The notes under the pieces are model-generated. The model had not been told where the DNA came from. It ran no database searches and saw only the letters and a program-made list of their open reading frames with translations. From contig NC_080059.1 in NCBI RefSeq assembly GCF_026212465.1, forward strand, positions 14,019,494 through 14,083,493: a DNA stretch of 64,000 nucleotides. Reading direction: 5' to 3'. Positions 60,680 through 64,000 of the stretch are shown one piece after another. The DNA comes from Amaranthus tricolor. Lineage: Eukaryota > Streptophyta > Magnoliopsida > Caryophyllales > Amaranthaceae. Each line of letters starts with the position of its first letter. Position 1 is the first letter of the stretch. The position numbers and the translations under genes are program-made.

Positions 60680-61318
60680 TTATGGGTCCTATTATGGGTC
60701 TTCTTCAGGATCCTTCTCTAGATCCTCCTCCTCCACAGTATCCATGGGTTCATACTCTTCCTCCTCTAAATCGGATAGGATAATCAATTCTGGTGTAGGA
60801 GGCTCACCAATGACAAATTTATTATAGTAGTCATCACGAAGTCCTGTAAGTGAGGATAGAACTAACTCAGGTTCTTGTTCATGCTTAGCATTTCTAAATC
60901 CCATACCACTAGCTGTCGCCCCCTCCTGTTCCCCTTCTTGCTGATCCATTACCCCCTCTATCCCTCTCTCTGGTTCAGTCTCATAAATAACTGGTGTTGG
61001 TGCCCTCTCTTCTTCCTCCTCTCTCAAAGGTGTTTCAAATTCTCCATTATTGGACTCAGGTTGTACTATATTAATCTGATCATTTTAAGGTATAAAGGGT
61101 ATTGAGTGTTCATGGGTAGTGTCAATTCAATTGGGTTCCTCTACTTCAATTATAGGGTTAGATGAATATCTAGTTAAAGCATTTACATATTCTAGTTCCT
61201 CTGTTAATACTTTAAGCATTATAAACAAAACAACAATCCTTTCCTTAAACGCATAATGACTTTCATGTTTCCTAATATGCCAGCATTTCATTTCCTCCAC
61301 TTCCCTCCTAAGGGTCAT
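60680..61318 (-). pseudogene. Gag N-terminal/leader ORF remnants of the chromovirus
   Basis: Two minus-strand frames, 61318-61127 (MTLRREVEEMKCWHIRKHE) and 61027-60692 (very acidic, ending in EEEDLEKDPEEDP), lie between the PBS and the rest of gag. Plant chromoviruses often have a poorly conserved acidic or coiled stretch here. A stop separates the two. The assignment rests on position and composition. Confidence 0.5.
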
Positions 61319-61559
61319 ATAATCAACCCACTCTTCTCCCCCACTTCATTGATGGTCTGAGTGTTCGCTATACTTTTTCCTTTGTCTATTAGCTCCTGAC
61401 CATACACACACATGTATATATATATTCACATAAGAATGTAATAGCATACAGTGTATTAAAATCACATAACATATCATAAAGACTTAGATTTCCATAACAA
61501 TTCTACCCATAACTCTCTACTAGGGTCTTAATTTGAACTCTACCAGTACACAGAACGTT

Positions 61560-61572
61560 GGCTCTGATACCA
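61560..61572 (-). other. Primer binding site (initiator Met-tRNA type)
   Basis: On the minus strand TGGTATCAGAGCC directly follows the LTR end (...CCATTACA GC). TGGTATCAGAGC is the sequence complementary to the 3' end of plant initiator tRNA-Met, the usual primer for Ty1 and Ty3 plant elements. This fixes the right LTR as the 5' LTR. Confidence 0.9.
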
Positions 61573-61574
61573 GC

Positions 61575-63090
61575 TGTAATGGCTCAAATAAATTCAACTA
61601 GGAAATTCTACATAAAGTCATAGTTTTCCAAGTGACATTCGAACCATTAACGGAAGTTTAAACACAAATGTTCAAGGATTCTTTCCACCCTGAATGGGTT
61701 ACATTCTGATGGTAGAGACTGCGGTAATCGAACTATAGTAGCAGAAAAAAAAAAATAAAAGAAAATCTAAATGAAATCCTCATACAACTCGAGAACCCCC
61801 TTGGGCCTTTAAAAGAAAAGTAAGCAAAATATAGTCCTTAGGAAAATTAAGGTTTTACACTTTTGAAACCTACAAAGATAATTATGCGAGGTCTCAAATG
61901 CTAGGATAAGATCCTCACTCACGGTGTCCCGGCCTGTAAGCAGTCTGCTAGTCGTTAAAGACAACATCATTTCAAGTTTTCAGAAAAGAGTACCCGTCAG
62001 AGGCAGATATTCAATACGCATAACAAACACATAATAATTTACATCACAATTCATCTCCAATTCTCCAATCTCTTGCTTCAATAATAAGATTGGTAGAATA
62101 CACAAGGGAGAGCTAATCCCATGGCAACTACCGACCAAGATGTTGCCCGATATCTTAACGGGTCGCCAAGGTTACAAGTATGCATACCCCCCCATGGTGG
62201 CCCTTATTAGGGACCCGCTGATGGGGACCAAATTACCTATTTCCAATCCTCCTTATTAAAAGTATCCTTTTCATAACTCGATTGGGTATCCCAAATCAAT
62301 TTCTTTTTAAAAGGAGTTTTCATAATTGCTAATTTATTATTCGAGGTTCTAAGTCCTTATGCGAATTTATTCCTTAGCAACGAACATGATCCAACAACAT
62401 AAATCAGACAAAGGTGATATCCAAAGTAACATGCATAATCAACCTCGCGTGTAAGTACCTTTTCCAGATAAGCATGCAAACACAACCTCGTAAACCAGGA
62501 AAACACTTTAATGACCCCTCACGAATTGAGGTCCTAATAACAAACAACACCCAAAGAGAAACACGCATTAGAGCATATTGCAAATCAATATCCAAGTGAA
62601 TCACTGAACCGCAACACGCAAATAAAATTTACTATTTTATTTTGTATTTATTCAAATTATTTTCCAATTAACAAAAAATTGTTACGACACAAAATCTCAA
62701 GATTTTAACTTCAATTTATCAAATAAAATAGATACTTACAAGATCTAAAATAATATCTTAATAAATACCAAAATTTTTATTTTATTATACACATTTAATT
62801 ATCCAAATTCTAGATCTAATCTTCTTACATTGTTTTTTTTTTTTAATATTTGTAAGAACAAGAATATATTTTTTTTCAAGTATTTATTATTTTTCTTTTG
62901 TTAAATCACATATAAATACTACCACAAATGTTAAATAAGAACAATATATTCATATTGTATATATTTATATACATTTTTTTCCTCTTTAAATAATAAATTA
63001 ATATAAAAGTTTTTTTTTTGTAAGAATAGCACATAAGAAATCAAAATGTCAAAAAAACTTCTAGATCCATATGTCCATTTATTTTAACAC
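61575..63090 (-). repeat. 5' LTR of the chromovirus (right copy, truncated)
   Basis: It starts TGTAATGGCTCA on plus and matches the left LTR through the CATACCCCCCATGGTGGCCC block (62181) and the AT-rich stretch to about 63085. Relative to the left copy it lacks about 75 bp (near 48230-48300) and about 300 bp (near 48860-49150). Similarity stops at about 63090, where other sequence begins. The last ~1 kb of the LTR, including the promoter side of the element, is therefore missing. Confidence 0.75.
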
Positions 63091-63109
63091 CTTAGTTATT
63101 TCACACCTA

Positions 63110-64000
63110 AGAACAATGACCCCAAATATTGAACCTAACCCTCCAAAAAGCGCCCCAATTAACCCCCTGGTTCCTCAAAGAAATGCCCCCTCACCAAGTT
63201 TACCAACACCTAACCAACGTTTCATGAAAAGATGTTATTGATGTCAAGGGGCTGGACATATTGCAGTCGAGTGTCCAAACAAAAAGGTAATCACTATGGT
63301 AGAATACGAGAGCATTAAAGCAAAGGAGGGCGAGGTTGAAGAAATCGATTGTGGAGAAACTAAAGAGGCCAAGTGTCTTGGTCCAGAGGAAGGCCAATGC
63401 TTTATGATTCACAAGGTATTAACCGCAAGCTCTTTTACGCCTCAAGACAATCAAAGGGAGGCGATTTTCCATTCAAAGTGCACCATCGGTGACAAAGCTT
63501 GTTCCTTAATCATCGATGGAGGAAGTTGCGTGAACGTTGCATCACAAGTCCTAATCGACGAGCTCCAACTCCCGACGAACCCTCATTTTCACCCTTATGT
63601 CGTGCAATGGTTAAATAAAAGTAAGGGATTACAAGAATCACGGCGAGTATTTCTGTCCTTTAGCATTGGAAAAAGCCTTATAAAGTGGAGCTTTGGTGTG
63701 ACGTCATCCCCATGGATGCGTGCCATGTCTTGTTGGGCAGGCCTTGGTTGTTCAATAGGAGAGTCATTTATGATGGCTATGCTAACACTTATTCATTCAA
63801 AAAAGATGGACACAAAATCACCCTCATTCCCAACCCCAAGTCGAGATCAAAGAAGCCTTACTCATCACTCATAATCATCAATTCTAATATGTCACGTGCT
63901 CTAAAGAAATCACTTGTAGGACATTCTATAATTCCAGAAGTTGCAAAGCCCAATATCGCACTCATCGAATCAATTCTGAGGACAAACTCCGTCGAAACAG
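63110..64000 (+). pseudogene. Gag-protease fragment of another Ty3/gypsy element, open at the window end
   Basis: The plus strand encodes a zinc knuckle at about 63231-63280 (CY-stop-CQGAGHIAVECPNKK, with TGA inside it). The 192-codon frame 63296-63874 then carries FHSKCTIGDKACSLIIDGGS, the aspartic protease active site in DGG form. Near 63675 a frameshift occurs; in the new frame CDVIPMDACHVLLGRPW and YDGYANTYSFKKDGHKITL continue, open to the end of the window. The strand is opposite to the chromovirus. No LTR or gag start is present, so it joins the truncated LTR at about 63090 by rearrangement or insertion. Confidence 0.75.

Overview
The window is a piece of nuclear DNA from a flowering plant, most likely a eudicot. 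The evidence is AT-rich spacers, split genes with GT-AG introns, plant gene families, and many nested plant transposons. I cannot name the species. Only two host genes look intact. They lie tail to tail about 0.9 kb apart: an AT-hook nuclear-localized (AHL) DNA-binding protein on + (13320-21484, 5 coding exons, 346 aa, close to the AHL10 type) and a membrane-anchored SDR42E1/3beta-HSD-like short-chain dehydrogenase on - (22423-26779, 5 exons, 489 aa). Both have introns filled with MITEs, including three copies of one ~420-bp CTCCCTCCGTT family.

Left part (1-12.4 kb): small foldback elements, two Helitron-type ends, and a decayed PIF/Harbinger transposase (3793-8683). That transposase is split by a hAT-like element (4147-7903, 8-bp target duplication), which is itself split by a Ty3-type solo LTR (5074-7449, 5-bp duplication). 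A 297-bp tandem duplication near 11 kb carries a short retroposon with a 17-bp target duplication.

Middle (26.8-43.2 kb): AT-rich spacer, a probable LTR remnant, a tRNA-derived SINE with a 9-bp target duplication (31079-31376), and a Mutator-type foldback MITE (35526-36279). These are followed by a 4.4-kb plant mariner-like element with a broken DD39D transposase (37162-41536). Next to it is a small Pack-MULE-like element (41610-42812) whose ~205-bp terminal inverted repeats enclose fragments of two host genes, a PPR gene and a BRI1-type LRR receptor kinase, joined head to tail. This is the most interesting object in the window.

Right part (43-64 kb): repeats, a second broken PIF/Harbinger transposase (46684-47690), and a large old Ty3/gypsy chromovirus on the - strand (47771-~63090: LTR, PBS, gag, protease, RT, RNase H, integrase, chromodomain, LTR). 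The chromovirus is interrupted by a non-autonomous CACTA element (57499-60489) and by a ~1.9-kb unclassified insertion (~52170-54070). The window ends in a broken gag-protease fragment of another Ty3 element on +. Nothing indicates a CRISPR array, an operon or any other prokaryotic system. The biology here is two plant genes inside a heavily layered transposon landscape.
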